The translations under genes and the position numbers were made by a program. Shown here one piece after another: positions 34,428 through 44,129 of a stretch of DNA of 64,000 bases (its first letter is position 1; each line of letters starts with the position of its first letter). The notes under the pieces were generated by a model. That model saw nothing but the letters and a program-made list of their open reading frames with translations, was not told the origin of the DNA and did no database searches. The stretch comes from CAZAMP01 sp964486455. GTDB lineage: Bacteria > Eisenbacteria > RBG-16-71-46 > CAZAMP01. The stretch is taken from assembly GCA_964486455.1 (NCBI GenBank), contig CAZAMP010000005.1, forward strand, positions 1-64,000, written 5' to 3'.

Positions 34428-34736
34428 ATGTACGCCATCGTCGATTTCAAAGGATTCCAGTTCAAGGTCGCCGAGGACGAGGTGGTCCGGGTTCCGACCC
34501 TCGACCACGAGGTCGGGGCTAAGTTGGTCCTGGATCGCGTTCTACTGGTTGGCGGCCCGGATGCCAAGATCGGCACGCCCACAGTTGATGGTGCTCAGGT
34601 CGACGCGGAAGTTGTTGCACACGGACGGGGAAAGAAGATCCTCGTGGGCAAGTTCAAGCGCCGCCGCGACTACAAGCGCAAAAAGGGCCACCGGCAGGGC
34701 TACACGGACATTCGGATTACCAAGATCACGGCCTAG
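34428..34736 (+). CDS. rplU: 50S ribosomal protein L21
   Basis: L21 binds 23S rRNA domain I in the large subunit. The 102-residue protein matches the family throughout (MYAIVDFKGFQFKVAEDEVVRVP, KILVGKFKRRRDYKRKKGHRQGYTDIRI). The ATG at 34428 follows GAGGGGGA. It precedes rpmA by 42 bases, the usual pair. Confidence 0.97.
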   Translation: MYAIVDFKGFQFKVAEDEVVRVPTLDHEVGAKLVLDRVLLVGGPDAKIGTPTVDGAQVDAEVVAHGRGKKILVGKFKRRRDYKRKKGHRQGYTDIRITKITA

Positions 34737-34778
34737 CCCCGCGTCGACATCACGGGGGGCCTTTGCCGGAGGGACCAG

Positions 34779-35039
34779 ATGGCTCATAAGAAGGCTGGCG
34801 GCAGCACTCGAAACGGCCGCGACTCGAACTCACAACGACTCGGCGTCAAGGCTTATGGTGGCGAACGCGTCACCGCGGGTTCGATCATCGTCCGTCAGCG
34901 CGGCACGAAGTTTCACCCGGGGGCCGGCGTGAAGCGCGCCAAGGACGACAGCATTTTCGCCATCGTGGATGGTGTCGTTGCGTTCGAGCGGTTCGGGAAG
35001 CGACGGAAGCGGATCTCAGTCTACCCGTCGGAGTCCTGA
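34779..35039 (+). CDS. rpmA: 50S ribosomal protein L27
   Basis: L27 reaches the peptidyl-transferase centre with its N-terminus. The 86-residue protein is typical: [24 protein letters not shown], then [16 protein letters not shown] and the basic end [11 protein letters not shown]. No cleavable N-terminal extension of the Firmicutes type is present. A GC-rich hairpin follows about 95 bases later. Confidence 0.97.
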   Translation: MAHKKAGGSTRNGRDSNSQRLGVKAYGGERVTAGSIIVRQRGTKFHPGAGVKRAKDDSIFAIVDGVVAFERFGKRRKRISVYPSES

Positions 35040-35132
35040 TCGCGCTGATGGGCCCTTGTGTCCGGATGGGATGTCCGGATGAAGGTCCGGGCACGGTTCC
35101 CGACCGAAAACTGATTGGATCGAGCGATTCGC

Positions 35133-35156
35133 AGGGCGGCCACTGAGGGCCGCCCG
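35133..35156 (+). terminator. Hairpin terminator after rpmA
   Basis: gggcggcc (35134-35141) pairs with ggccgccc (35148-35155) around actgag-type loop bases. The T-run is poor (gtcgtgtt), so it may be a weak or factor-assisted terminator. Confidence 0.5.
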
Positions 35157-35193
35157 TCGTGTTATAGGGCGGGTGAAGCGGGGGAACGGCACG

Positions 35194-35949
35194 GTGGACG
35201 CGACTGACGGGCCGAAAGAGCCCCTGTTCGGGCGCACGGCGCTTGTGACCGGTGCCGCCATACGGGTCGGCGCCGAGATCGCGCGATCGCTCGCCGCCGC
35301 TGGTGCCCGTGTGGCCATCCATTTCGACACATCCTCTGACGCGGCGCGCGCCCGTGTCGAGGAGATCCGATCGTCCGGCGGTGACGCGAAGGCCTTTCGT
35401 GCTGATCTATCCCGGTCGGACGAGATATCGACCCTCGTCGATGCGCTTGACGCCGCCGACTATCGCCCCGACATCCTCGTTAACTCGGCCGCGCTCTTCG
35501 AACCGACGCCAACCGACGAACCCGACCTCGACGGGTGGCAGAGAACCCTTGCCGTCAATCTGACCGCTCCCTACCAGCTTTCCATGCTCATCGCCCCGAG
35601 AATGCCGGAGACCGGCGGTGATATCGTGAACATCGCCGACGTCTGGGGCATGCGCCCGCTCGGAAGCCACATCGCCTACTCGACGAGCAAGGCGGGTCTC
35701 ATCATGCTGACGCGCGCCCTCTCTCGGGCGCTCGCCCCGCGGGTCCGCGTGAACGCCGTCGCCCCCGGGCCGGTCCTTCTTCCGGACGACATGAGTGACC
35801 GGGATCGCGACCGCGCGTTGGCGCGCACGCTGCTCGGGCGGGAGGGGAGTGCGTCGGACGTGGCGAAGGCCGTCCTCTTTCTCGTGGCAACAACCGACTA
35901 CGCGACCGGGTCCGTCCTTACGATCGACGGAGGTCGCAGCGTGGTCTGA
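35194..35949 (+). CDS. SDR-family oxidoreductase (pteridine-reductase/FabG-like)
   Basis: This 251-residue short-chain dehydrogenase/reductase has the nucleotide loop VTGAAIRVGAEIA, the NSAA motif (ILVNSAALF), and the catalytic YSTSK (AYSTSKAGLIML). It ends in the usual SVLTIDGGRS. The TGAAxRVG loop, rather than TGxxxGIG, is typical of pteridine-reductase-like and FolM-like members. The substrate cannot be read. The GTG at 35194 follows GGGGGAA at seven bases; a GTG seven codons earlier is possible. It stands alone between rpmA and kdsB. Confidence 0.85.
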   Translation: MDATDGPKEPLFGRTALVTGAAIRVGAEIARSLAAAGARVAIHFDTSSDAARARVEEIRSSGGDAKAFRADLSRSDEISTLVDALDAADYRPDILVNSAALFEPTPTDEPDLDGWQRTLAVNLTAPYQLSMLIAPRMPETGGDIVNIADVWGMRPLGSHIAYSTSKAGLIMLTRALSRALAPRVRVNAVAPGPVLLPDDMSDRDRDRALARTLLGREGSASDVAKAVLFLVATTDYATGSVLTIDGGRSVV

Positions 35950-35980
35950 GGCGCGATTGTCGCGTTCTCCGCGAATTCGA

Positions 35981-36009
35981 TTGACTGCGCCCACAACGGT
36001 CTCTAACCT
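35981..36009 (+). promoter_or_regulatory. Probable kdsB promoter
   Basis: TTGACT (35981-35986) and TAACCT (36004-36009) lie 17 bases apart, 77 bases before the kdsB start. It may drive the whole kdsB-pyrG-kdsA-kdsD-lpt series. Confidence 0.5.
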
Positions 36010-36086
36010 CAATTGGGCCTGACGCTTCAGTGTATTTCTTCAGGCCGCACGCTGCTCGCAAGGTGAACTTGATCAAGCGAGATGGC

Positions 36087-36818
36087 ATGACACACGGTGC
36101 GGTCGGGATCATTCCCGCGCGATATGGCTCCACACGTTTACCAGGGAAGCTTCTCGAGGATCTCGGTGGCCGACCGGTCATTGGACACGTGATCGATCAC
36201 TTGAGGGCGGCGAAGCGTGTGGATACCACAGTGGTGGCGACCGACGACGAGCGAATCGCCGATGCGGCACGTGTCGCTGGAGCGGATGTCGTCATGAGTC
36301 GCGGGTCCCACGAAACCGGAACGGACCGCGTGGGTGAAGCCGCGCGGGATCTCGGTGTCGGCGACCGCGTGATCGTAAACGTGCAGGGGGATGAGCCCTT
36401 TCTCGATTCTTCCGCCATCGATGCCTGCGTGGAGATGGCGTCCGGGCGATCGACGTGGGACATCACGACGCTGGCGACGCGCTGCGGTCCGGACGACGTA
36501 CGCGATCCCAACGTTGTGAAGGTCGTCACGGCCGCGGACGGACGAGCATTGTATTTTTCGCGCAGCGCGATTCCATGGTCGGAGACAGATTCCCAGGACG
36601 CGCTCCGGCATATCGGCATCTACGCGTTTCGGCCGGGCGCGCTGGAGGCGTTCCTCGGGCTTCCGTGGGGTCGCTTGGAGAAGGTCGAGAGGCTCGAGCA
36701 GCTTCGTGCTCTAGAGGGTGGGCTTTCGATCGGTGTCGGGGTCGGGGACTACCCCGTCGTCGGGATCGACACGCGTGAAGATTTGGAGAGAGCGCGTGCG
36801 CTTCTGCGCGCGCGATGA
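36087..36818 (+). CDS. kdsB: CMP-KDO synthetase
   Basis: KdsB activates KDO with CTP for the LPS inner core. The 243-residue protein has AVGIIPARYGSTRLPGKLL, VVATDDERIADAA, GSHETGTDRVGEAA, VNVQGDEPFLD and HIGIYAFRPGALEAF, all typical. The ATG at 36087 gives family length; an in-frame start 57 bases upstream adds a basic segment unlike the family. It stands next to pyrG, which makes its CTP. Confidence 0.94.
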   Translation: MTHGAVGIIPARYGSTRLPGKLLEDLGGRPVIGHVIDHLRAAKRVDTTVVATDDERIADAARVAGADVVMSRGSHETGTDRVGEAARDLGVGDRVIVNVQGDEPFLDSSAIDACVEMASGRSTWDITTLATRCGPDDVRDPNVVKVVTAADGRALYFSRSAIPWSETDSQDALRHIGIYAFRPGALEAFLGLPWGRLEKVERLEQLRALEGGLSIGVGVGDYPVVGIDTREDLERARALLRAR

Positions 36819-36877
36819 AGTGAGGTCGCAACGTTTGACAGGGTGGGGTGGACACTTGTGTTCCGAAAGGGGATGAG

Positions 36878-38503
36878 ATGACGCGGTTCATCTTCGTGAC
36901 CGGTGGCGTCGTTTCCAGTCTGGGGAAAGGCATCGCGGCGGCGTCGATCGGATACCTTCTGAAGCGTCGGGGGATTTCCGTCACGCTCCAGAAGCTCGAT
37001 CCGTATCTGAACGTTGATCCGGGAACCATGAGCCCCTTCCAGCACGGTGAAGTCTACGTGACGGACGACGGCGCGGAGACCGATCTGGATCTGGGTCACT
37101 ACGAACGATTCGCTGACGTCTCTCTTTCTCAGGACAACAACGTCACGGCCGGGAAGATCTACGACACGATTCTTGCCCGCGAACGCCGTGGGGACTATCT
37201 GGGCAAGACGGTCCAGGTGATCCCACACGTGACGGACGAGCTCAAGCGCAGCATGCGAATACTGGCTGAGCCGGATGACGTGGATGTGGCAATCGTCGAG
37301 ATCGGCGGTACCGTCGGTGACATCGAGTCACTCCCGTTTCTCGAGGCCATCCGTCAGCTTCGATTGGATGTCGGCTACAACAACAGTGTTTTCGTTCATC
37401 TGACTCTCGTGCCGTACATCAAGGCATCCCGTGAGATGAAGACGAAGCCCACGCAGCACAGCGTCAAGGAGCTACGTGGGATCGGGATCCAGCCGGACAT
37501 TCTCATTTGCCGGACCGAGCAGCCGCTTCTCCGAGAGCTGCGTGAAAAGATCGCGCTCTTCTGCAACGTCGCCGTCGACTGCGTAATCGAAGCTAAGGAC
37601 GTTGCGTCGATCTACGAGGTGCCGTTGGTATTCCACCGAGACGGCCTCGATGATCTCTTGATCCGGCAGATGAATCTCGATGCCGGCGACGCGGATCTGA
37701 CAGAGTGGCGCTCGATGGTGGATCTCATCGTGCGTCCGCCGGAAACGCTGACGATCGCGATATGCGGAAAGTACGTGCATCTGCGCGATGCGTACAAATC
37801 GATCATCGAGGCCATCGGCCACGGCGGAGTGGCGGCGCGCGCCGGCGTGGAGCTGCGCTGGGTGGATTCGGAAGAAGTTGAAGTGGGAGACCCGGAGCGC
37901 TTGTTCGAGGGAGTGGACGGGATCCTGGTTCCGGGCGGGTTCGGCGAACGCGGAACGGACGGCATGGTTCGCGCGGTGCGTCACGCCCGGGAGAGCGGGA
38001 TTCCCTTCTTCGGGATCTGCCTGGGCGTTCAGTGCATGGTCATCGAGTTCGCGCGAAACGTCTTGGGTCTGGATGGCGCCAACTCGTCCGAGTTCAACGC
38101 GTCGACCCCGCATCCGATCATCGATCTCATGGCGGACCAACAAAACGTCGAGGAAATGGGCGGAACGATGCGCCTCGGAGCGTACGAATGCACGATCACG
38201 CCGGACACGCGCGCGGAAGAGGCTTATGGAACCAGGCAGATCTCGGAACGCCACCGACATCGGTACGAGTTCAACAACGCCTATCGGAAGCGTTTCGAAG
38301 AGCACGGTATGATCTTCAGCGGTATTCATACGCCGAAGAAGCTCGTGGAGATCGCGGAGATCCCGGATCATCCATGGTTCGTCGGCGTGCAGTTCCACCC
38401 GGAGCTGAAGAGCCGCCCGGGCAAGCCCCACCCGTTGTTCCGGGAGTTCGTCCGTGCGGCGCAACGCAGACGCAAAGGGGAGGTGGTCGGTGCCGGGAGT
38501 TGA
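36878..38503 (+). CDS. pyrG: CTP synthase
   Basis: PyrG aminates UTP to CTP using glutamine. The 541-residue protein has the synthetase domain ([57 protein letters not shown]) and a class I glutamine amidotransferase domain with Cys in [11 protein letters not shown] and His/Glu in [10 protein letters not shown]. The ATG at 36878 follows AAAGGGGA. It lies between kdsB and kdsA; its end overlaps kdsA by 14 bases. Confidence 0.96.
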   Translation: MTRFIFVTGGVVSSLGKGIAAASIGYLLKRRGISVTLQKLDPYLNVDPGTMSPFQHGEVYVTDDGAETDLDLGHYERFADVSLSQDNNVTAGKIYDTILARERRGDYLGKTVQVIPHVTDELKRSMRILAEPDDVDVAIVEIGGTVGDIESLPFLEAIRQLRLDVGYNNSVFVHLTLVPYIKASREMKTKPTQHSVKELRGIGIQPDILICRTEQPLLRELREKIALFCNVAVDCVIEAKDVASIYEVPLVFHRDGLDDLLIRQMNLDAGDADLTEWRSMVDLIVRPPETLTIAICGKYVHLRDAYKSIIEAIGHGGVAARAGVELRWVDSEEVEVGDPERLFEGVDGILVPGGFGERGTDGMVRAVRHARESGIPFFGICLGVQCMVIEFARNVLGLDGANSSEFNASTPHPIIDLMADQQNVEEMGGTMRLGAYECTITPDTRAEEAYGTRQISERHRHRYEFNNAYRKRFEEHGMIFSGIHTPKKLVEIAEIPDHPWFVGVQFHPELKSRPGKPHPLFREFVRAAQRRRKGEVVGAGS

Positions 38504-39332
38504 CGCGCTTTTCAGCTTGGGCGGACCGTTCTTCGCCATCGCCGGCCCATGTGTCATTGAATCAGAAGAGATGCTGCTGGCGACCGCTGAGAGGTTGAAG
38601 GGCATTTCGGACCGACTCGATGTCCCACTGATCTTCAAGGCGTCATATCTGAAGGACAATCGAACGTCACGCGATTCATTTCGCGGCCCCGGCGTGACCG
38701 GTGGGATCGCGATGCTCGCCGAGGTCCGCCGCCGCTTCGACCTCCCGGTATTGACCGACGTGCACAGCGAGTCGGAGGCGCGGGAGGCCGCCCCTGTGAT
38801 CGACGTGCTCCAGATCCCGGCGTTTCTCTGTCGCCAGTCGAGCCTGATCGAGGCGGCGGCGGCGACGGGACGCCCGTTGAACATCAAGAAGGGGCAGTTC
38901 CTTCCACCAGAGAACGTGCGTTTCATCGTGGAGAAGGCACGCGGCGCGGGGGCGACGCACGTGGCCGTGACCGAGCGCGGCACGAGCTTCGGGTACGGCG
39001 ATCTCGTCGTCGATCCGAGGGTGTTTCAACTGCTCAGAGACGACGGAATCCCCGCTGTCTTCGACGCGACGCACTCCCTGCAGAGGCCGGGCGGATCAAC
39101 CACCGGGGGCGATCGCCACTTCATGCGAACGGTGGCCCGGGCGGCCGTCGCCGCCGGGGTTTCCGGTCTCTTCTTCGAAACCCATCCCGACCCGAGCTCC
39201 GCAAAGAGCGATTCCGCCACACAGCTTCCGCTCGACGAAGCGGAGGCATTTCTCGGCGAGATCCGAGATCTGGCGACGTTCGTCTCACCATTCGTGAACA
39301 ACGTCCCGGACGCCTCCGGGAGCGCCTCATGA
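38490..39332 (+). CDS. kdsA: KDO-8-phosphate synthase
   Basis: KdsA condenses arabinose-5-phosphate and PEP to KDO-8-phosphate. The 280-residue protein has [53 protein letters not shown] and [12 protein letters not shown]. The Cys in AGPC (Asn in the E. coli enzyme) suggests the metal-dependent class, as in Aquifex. The GTG at 38490 lies six bases after GGGGAGG; an earlier in-frame GTG is less supported. Its stop overlaps kdsD (ATGA). Confidence 0.94.
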   Translation: MPGVDALFSLGGPFFAIAGPCVIESEEMLLATAERLKGISDRLDVPLIFKASYLKDNRTSRDSFRGPGVTGGIAMLAEVRRRFDLPVLTDVHSESEAREAAPVIDVLQIPAFLCRQSSLIEAAAATGRPLNIKKGQFLPPENVRFIVEKARGAGATHVAVTERGTSFGYGDLVVDPRVFQLLRDDGIPAVFDATHSLQRPGGSTTGGDRHFMRTVARAAVAAGVSGLFFETHPDPSSAKSDSATQLPLDEAEAFLGEIRDLATFVSPFVNNVPDASGSAS

Positions 39333-40357
39333 CCCCGCACGACGTCCGCCGCGCGGTGGTCTCGGCCACGCCGTCCGCGGAGCAGCACGAGCGATATCTT
39401 TCGAGGGCGCGTGACGTGTTGGAGACGGAAGCGAAGGGGCTCGAGGCCTCGATCGAGAAGCTCGACGCCGGTTTCGCTCAGACCGTGCATCTCCTGCTTG
39501 CGTGCAAGGGGCGTGTCTGTGTGACGGGAGTCGGCAAGTCCGGTCTCGTGGGGCGAAAGCTGGCGGCCACCCTGACCAGCACGGGGACACCATCGGTCTT
39601 CATCCATCCGGTCGATGCCGTGCACGGCGATCTCGGGATCTTGAGCGACAGCGACGTCGTTCTCATTCTATCCAACAGCGGCGAGAGCGAAGAGCTCGTA
39701 CGAATGGTCCCGATCTTTCGTCGCTTCCGCGTGCCCATCGTGCTCATCACGGCCGCGCCGATGAGCACGCTCGGGCGTAGCGTCGACCTTGTGGTAGACA
39801 TCGGCCGCTCCCCGGAGGCCTGTTCGGTCAGTCTGGTGCCGACGACGAGCTCGACGGTCACGCAGGCCGTCGGCGACGCGCTCGCGGTCGTGCTGTTGGA
39901 GGAGCGTGGATTTCGTGAGAACGACTTCGCGTTTCTTCATCCGGGTGGCGTGATCGGGAAGAAGATCAAGAAATCCGTCGCGGATCTGATGCACACCGGA
40001 GACCAGCTCCCCGTCACCCATCAGGACGGGACGCTGAAGGAGGCGCTCCTCGCCATCGTTAAAGGACGGTTGGGCGTGACCACGGTCGTGGACGACGACG
40101 GTGTGCTCCAGGGGATCATCACCGACGGCGATCTCAAGAGGATTCTTCTGGATAGTCCGGGCCGGAGCATCATGGAGATGCCGGCTCGGGACGTCATGAC
40201 GCACGATCCGAAGACGATCGACCGTGCGGCCCCCGTGATCGCGGCGGTCGAACGAATGGAGAACAACCCCGGCGGCGGCATCACGTCGCTCGTGGTCGTC
40301 GACGATGAGAACCGACCCGAAGGTGTGATTCACATTCATGATTGTTTGAGACCGTGA
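39329..40357 (+). CDS. kdsD: Arabinose-5-phosphate isomerase (KdsD/KpsF family)
   Basis: KdsD converts ribulose-5-phosphate to arabinose-5-phosphate, the first KDO precursor. The 342-residue protein has a SIS domain (about 45-185: GRVCVTGVGKSGLVGRKLA, VFIHPVDAVHGDLG, LILSNSGESEEL) and a CBS pair (about 215-340, VADLMHTGDQLPV, GIITDGDLKRIL). AVGDALAVVLLEERGF and FLHPGG are family signatures. It is coupled to kdsA and to the next acyltransferase. The usual kdsC phosphatase gene is not adjacent. Confidence 0.93.
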   Translation: MTPHDVRRAVVSATPSAEQHERYLSRARDVLETEAKGLEASIEKLDAGFAQTVHLLLACKGRVCVTGVGKSGLVGRKLAATLTSTGTPSVFIHPVDAVHGDLGILSDSDVVLILSNSGESEELVRMVPIFRRFRVPIVLITAAPMSTLGRSVDLVVDIGRSPEACSVSLVPTTSSTVTQAVGDALAVVLLEERGFRENDFAFLHPGGVIGKKIKKSVADLMHTGDQLPVTHQDGTLKEALLAIVKGRLGVTTVVDDDGVLQGIITDGDLKRILLDSPGRSIMEMPARDVMTHDPKTIDRAAPVIAAVERMENNPGGGITSLVVVDDENRPEGVIHIHDCLRP

Positions 40358-41313
40358 GCGTGCTGGGGGAACAGGAGAGGGACGACGCGCTCGTGGCGCA
40401 CTATCCCACCCCGGGCCTCCGACACACCATGAAGAGACTGCGACGACACGCCCGGTACGCGGCGGCGTGGACGGCGCTTCGAGTCTTGCCCACCGTACCC
40501 AGGTCGTGGGCAATGGGACTTTTCGGCGGACTGGGGCGTCTGGCCTTTGCCTCCATGCCGATTCAGCGCCGCCTCGTCGGCGGGCAGCTTGCGCACATCT
40601 TTCCGGATCGAACAATCGAATGGAGACGTCGACTGGGGCGGAGCGTTTTCAGCCAGCTCGGGAGAAACATCGTCGATGTCGTGCGCCTGCCCAGGCTGAC
40701 GGAGGCGGGGCTCCTCGATATGGTGCGGTTGCCGTCTGATCTCGACGGCGTCTTGGAGCCCGGGCGCGGGGCGATCGTCGTAGGCGGGCACTATGGTGCC
40801 TGGGAGCTCCTTCCTTCGATCCTCGCGGCCACCGGGCGGCGTGTCGCCGTCCTGGTGAGCCGGCTCCGGGAGGAGCGACTCGATCGGCTGTTGGCCGGGC
40901 TGCGGTCAGGGTTCGGGGTTGAAATCGTCACCACCGACGACCCGGTGAGCGCGTGTGTTCGGGTGCCGCGGGAGGGTCGTGTGTTGCTGGTGGCCGCGGA
41001 CCAGGCGCGTCCCGGGCGCCGCGTCGCGGGGTCGTTTTTGGGTCGGGGGTCGTGGTTATCGGCGGGCCCCGCCAGCCTGGCGTTGGCCGCGTCGGTACCG
41101 CTCGTACCCATGGGGATTCGGCTTGAAGCCGACGGCCGGCACCGCGTTCTGGCCGCGCCGCCGATCACCGCACCCGAACGGTTGGATCGTGAGGCTGCGA
41201 TCGAAAGCTTGACGGTGCGCTTCACGTCGGTGCTGGAGAGATGGATTCTGGAGGATCCGAGCCAATGGGCGTGGTTTCATGAGAGGTGGAAGAGGGTGCC
41301 TGGTGAGGGCTAG
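40354..41313 (+). CDS. LpxL/HtrB-like lipid A acyltransferase
   Basis: This 319-residue membrane-associated acyltransferase belongs to the LpxL/LpxM (HtrB) family, which adds secondary acyl chains to lipid A. The His-x4-acid catalytic motif is HYGAWE (in VVGGHYGAWELL). Other family segments are LVAADQARPG and SLALAASVPLVPMGI, and the C-terminal WAWFHERWK matches the WxHRRWK-type ending. The GTG at 40354 overlaps the kdsD stop (GTGA). Position in a KDO/Lpt cluster fits lipid A modification. The donor chain is unknown. Confidence 0.85.
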   Translation: MSVLGEQERDDALVAHYPTPGLRHTMKRLRRHARYAAAWTALRVLPTVPRSWAMGLFGGLGRLAFASMPIQRRLVGGQLAHIFPDRTIEWRRRLGRSVFSQLGRNIVDVVRLPRLTEAGLLDMVRLPSDLDGVLEPGRGAIVVGGHYGAWELLPSILAATGRRVAVLVSRLREERLDRLLAGLRSGFGVEIVTTDDPVSACVRVPREGRVLLVAADQARPGRRVAGSFLGRGSWLSAGPASLALAASVPLVPMGIRLEADGRHRVLAAPPITAPERLDREAAIESLTVRFTSVLERWILEDPSQWAWFHERWKRVPGEG

Positions 41314-41872
41314 CCGCATCGTGGGCGCGTGCGCCGCGGCGGGACTCGCGTGCACGACGGCGGAGGAGCCGCTCTCGTCCGGAACCGCCGATTCCACCGC
41401 GTCGCGTCAAGAGACGGTCGCGCTGAAGGTTGTTGAGACGACGCTCGGTGATCAAAAGTGGATCCTCACGGCCGAGCGCGCCGTCCATCATGAGGAGCGC
41501 GACGTGACCGATCTCGAAGGCCTGACCGTGACCTTTTTTGATGAGGAGGGTCGGGAAGCGTCTGTGCTGAACGCGGAGATCGGGGAAGCGGATCGGAAGC
41601 GCCGGCATCTTGTTGCAAAACGAAACGTAACGGTTCGGTCGACGGAGGGATACCTTCTGGAAACCGAGGTTCTCGAGTGGGATAATGAGCGGAGGAAGAT
41701 CCTGAGTGATGAGCCTGTGCGAATTACTCAAGGAGCGAATATCTATACCGGGGTTGGACTCGTGAGTGACCCGGGGCTCGAGCAATTCGAGATCCTGCGG
41801 GACTTCAAGGGGACGATCGTCGAAGAGGAGGACGGCGGAGCGGCGAATGGAGCAAACGGCGACCGGCCTTGA
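41303..41872 (+). CDS. lptC: LptC-like LPS export protein
   Basis: LptC links the LptB2FG transporter to the periplasmic LPS bridge. This 189-residue protein has an N-terminal hydrophobic segment with a possible but imperfect lipobox (GLACTT) and a beta-jellyroll pattern matching LptC (KWILTAERAVHHEERDVTDLEGLTVTFFDEEGREASVLNAEIGEADRKRRHLVAKRNVTVRSTEGYLLETE in outline). The GTG at 41303 overlaps the acyltransferase end. It is followed directly by lptB. LptA, normally between them, is missing here. Confidence 0.85.
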   Translation: MRASRIVGACAAAGLACTTAEEPLSSGTADSTASRQETVALKVVETTLGDQKWILTAERAVHHEERDVTDLEGLTVTFFDEEGREASVLNAEIGEADRKRRHLVAKRNVTVRSTEGYLLETEVLEWDNERRKILSDEPVRITQGANIYTGVGLVSDPGLEQFEILRDFKGTIVEEEDGGAANGANGDRP

Positions 41873-42581
41873 AGCCAGTGGGCTCGTTAAACGCTATGGC
41901 AGAACGACGGTTGTGCGGTCCGTGGACGTAACCGTACGGCGTGGCGAGGTCGTGGGCTTGCTGGGGCCAAATGGGGCGGGGAAGACGACGACCTTTCGGA
42001 TGGTCGTTGGGAGCGAGCGTCCGAATTCCGGGAAGATCCTCATGGACGGTCGCGATATCAGTGATCTTCCCATGCACCAACGGGCCAGGCTCGGTATCGG
42101 GTATCTGGCTCAGGAACCGTCGATCTTTCGCAAGCTCACGGTGCGGGACAACGTCATGGCGATCCTCGAGACGTTCGTCGACAGTGTGGCCGAGCGCGAA
42201 GAACGACTCGGCGGGATCCTCGAGGAACTGGACATCGCGCGCCTCGCGGATCGCAAGGGTTTTCAGCTCTCAGGGGGAGAGCGTCGCCGGGTCGAGATCG
42301 CACGGGCGCTCGTCCGGGATCCGTCTTTCATGTTGCTTGATGAGCCGTTTGTGGGTATCGATCCCATAGCAGTAGCTGACATCCAGGATATCGTGGTCCG
42401 GCTCCGCGAAAAGGGCTTGGGGCTGCTCATCACGGATCACAACGTTCGCGAAACGCTCAACACGACCGATCGCGCCTATCTCATGTGCGACGGGCGCATT
42501 CTGATATCGGGAACGGCTGAACAATTGGCCGACGATCCGACGGCCCGGAAGATCTATCTGGGCGCGTCGTTCAGGCTCTAA
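41847..42581 (+). CDS. lptB: LPS export ABC ATPase LptB
   Basis: LptB powers LPS extraction from the inner membrane. The 244-residue ATPase has Walker A GPNGAGKTTT, Q-loop IGYLAQEPSIFRKLTV, signature LSGGERRRVEIARAL, Walker B FMLLDEPFVGIDPI and the switch His in LLITDHNVRETL. The EPSIFRKLTV and TDHNVRETL strings are typical of LptB. The ATG at 41847 lies inside the lptC end, behind gcggag. It precedes rpoN by 92 bases, as in many Gram-negatives. Confidence 0.95.
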   Translation: MEQTATGLEASGLVKRYGRTTVVRSVDVTVRRGEVVGLLGPNGAGKTTTFRMVVGSERPNSGKILMDGRDISDLPMHQRARLGIGYLAQEPSIFRKLTVRDNVMAILETFVDSVAEREERLGGILEELDIARLADRKGFQLSGGERRRVEIARALVRDPSFMLLDEPFVGIDPIAVADIQDIVVRLREKGLGLLITDHNVRETLNTTDRAYLMCDGRILISGTAEQLADDPTARKIYLGASFRL

Positions 42582-42673
42582 CGGGACAGTCGGTAGATTG
42601 CACCCCGTGGTGCGGACACCGAGCGGCCGACCGAGAGCCCGCAGATCTTCGTCGAAAGGGACAGGTTGAGAGT

Positions 42674-44083
42674 ATGGAGATGAGGCACAGGCTGGAGATG
42701 TCCCAGCGCCAGCAGCTCATCATGACACCAAGGCTGCAACAGGCGCTGAAGATCCTGCAAATGCCGATGCTCGAGCTTCAGCAGATGCTCAAGCAGGAGC
42801 TGTTGCTCAATCCGCTTCTCGAGGAGGTTGATGAAGTCCTCGAGAACGAGGAAATCAAAGAGGTCACCGAAGAGCAGCTCAGCCCGGACGAAGAGGAAAA
42901 ACAGGACAAGGATCCCGACTGGGCTGACTTCCTCGGAGATGACGTCGCGGAGATGCCGAGCACGCCCCGTGCACGCGAGGAGACGGAGTACTTCGAGAAG
43001 GTCCCGACGACTCAGATGTCGTTTCAGGACTATCTCCTCGGGCAGCTCCGGCTGGCCGCGCTCAGCGAGGAGGATCTGGAGCTTGGCGAGTACTTGACCG
43101 GATCCCTCGACGAGCGGGGTTTTCTGAGCGGGAGCATCGACGAAATCGCGGAGACGACGGGCAAGGCGGCTGAAGATCTCGAGCGGGTTCTCGGGCTGAT
43201 ACAGACGTTCGAGCCTGCCGGTGTCGGCGCGCGGGATCATCGGGAGTGTCTGCTGATCCAGCTTCGCTCGCGGGAAGAGGAGGACACGCTCGCCTATCAG
43301 ATCGTGAACGATCACTACGAGGACATGCTGCGCAATCGACACCATGACATTGCCAGGAAGCTGGGTGTGTCCGACGCGGAAGTCCAGCTCGCCAAGGACC
43401 ACCTCGCGATGCTGAACCTCAACCCGGGCGGCGAGATCTCCGGTGAAGATCCCAAGTATGTCTATCCGGATCTGATCGTGGAGAAGGTCGGGGCGAAGTA
43501 CGAGATCTACCTCAATGATCGAAACGTTCCCCGGCTTCGAATCAGCCCGGCATACGAAAGTGTCCTGAGGGGAAAGAAGAAGGAAGCGGACAAGACGCGC
43601 GAGTACATCGAAGGAAAGCTCAACAGCGCGCGATGGCTCATTCAGACGATCGAGCAGCGCCGCAAGACCATGGTCAAGGTCATGAAGTGCATCGTCGACG
43701 TTCAGAGCGACTTCTTCGACAAGGGGATCAGCCATCTCAAGCCGCTCACGCTCAGCCAAATTGCCGAGCGAATCGGAATGCACGAGTCGACGGTCAGCCG
43801 TGTCACGCGTGGCAAGTACGTTCAAACGACGCGCGGGGTGTTCGAGCTGAAATACTTCTTCTCGAGCGCGATCGAGCGCAGAGATGGCGAGGACATGAGC
43901 GCGAAGACCGTCAAAGACATCATCACGCAGCTCATACAGGAAGAAGACAAGGCCGGACCGCTCAGCGATCAGAAGATCGCCGATATTCTTGGCGATCGGG
44001 GGGTCAAGATCGCGCGTCGCACGGTGGCGAAGTACAGGGAGCAGCTCGGGCTGCCGACGGCACGCTACCGTAGACGCTACTAG
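42674..44083 (+). CDS. rpoN: RNA polymerase sigma-54 factor
   Basis: RpoN directs transcription from -24/-12 promoters with AAA+ activators. The 469-residue protein has the Gln-rich region I (RQQLIMTPRLQQALKILQM), an acidic region II, the core-binding domain, a helix-turn-helix (LSQIAERIGMHESTVSRVTRGKY) and the RpoN box ARRTVAKYRE. The order lptB-rpoN-hpf-hprK-PTS is the classical neighbourhood of this gene. Typical sigma-54 promoters were not systematically searched. Confidence 0.96.
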   Translation: MEMRHRLEMSQRQQLIMTPRLQQALKILQMPMLELQQMLKQELLLNPLLEEVDEVLENEEIKEVTEEQLSPDEEEKQDKDPDWADFLGDDVAEMPSTPRAREETEYFEKVPTTQMSFQDYLLGQLRLAALSEEDLELGEYLTGSLDERGFLSGSIDEIAETTGKAAEDLERVLGLIQTFEPAGVGARDHRECLLIQLRSREEEDTLAYQIVNDHYEDMLRNRHHDIARKLGVSDAEVQLAKDHLAMLNLNPGGEISGEDPKYVYPDLIVEKVGAKYEIYLNDRNVPRLRISPAYESVLRGKKKEADKTREYIEGKLNSARWLIQTIEQRRKTMVKVMKCIVDVQSDFFDKGISHLKPLTLSQIAERIGMHESTVSRVTRGKYVQTTRGVFELKYFFSSAIERRDGEDMSAKTVKDIITQLIQEEDKAGPLSDQKIADILGDRGVKIARRTVAKYREQLGLPTARYRRRY

Positions 44084-44129
44084 TGTTAACCGCTGGTCAT
44101 AGGTCGTGAAGCGATTGGAGGTCTGAAGA

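Noticed and set aside
32802..34508. Long open frame (568 codons) on the minus strand opposite rng
   Set aside because: It is the complementary shadow of a strongly conserved gene in GC-rich DNA and has no recognisable family or ribosome-binding site.
37472..38983. Minus-strand open frame (503 codons) opposite pyrG and kdsA
   Set aside because: It spans two conserved genes on the other strand and has no family features.
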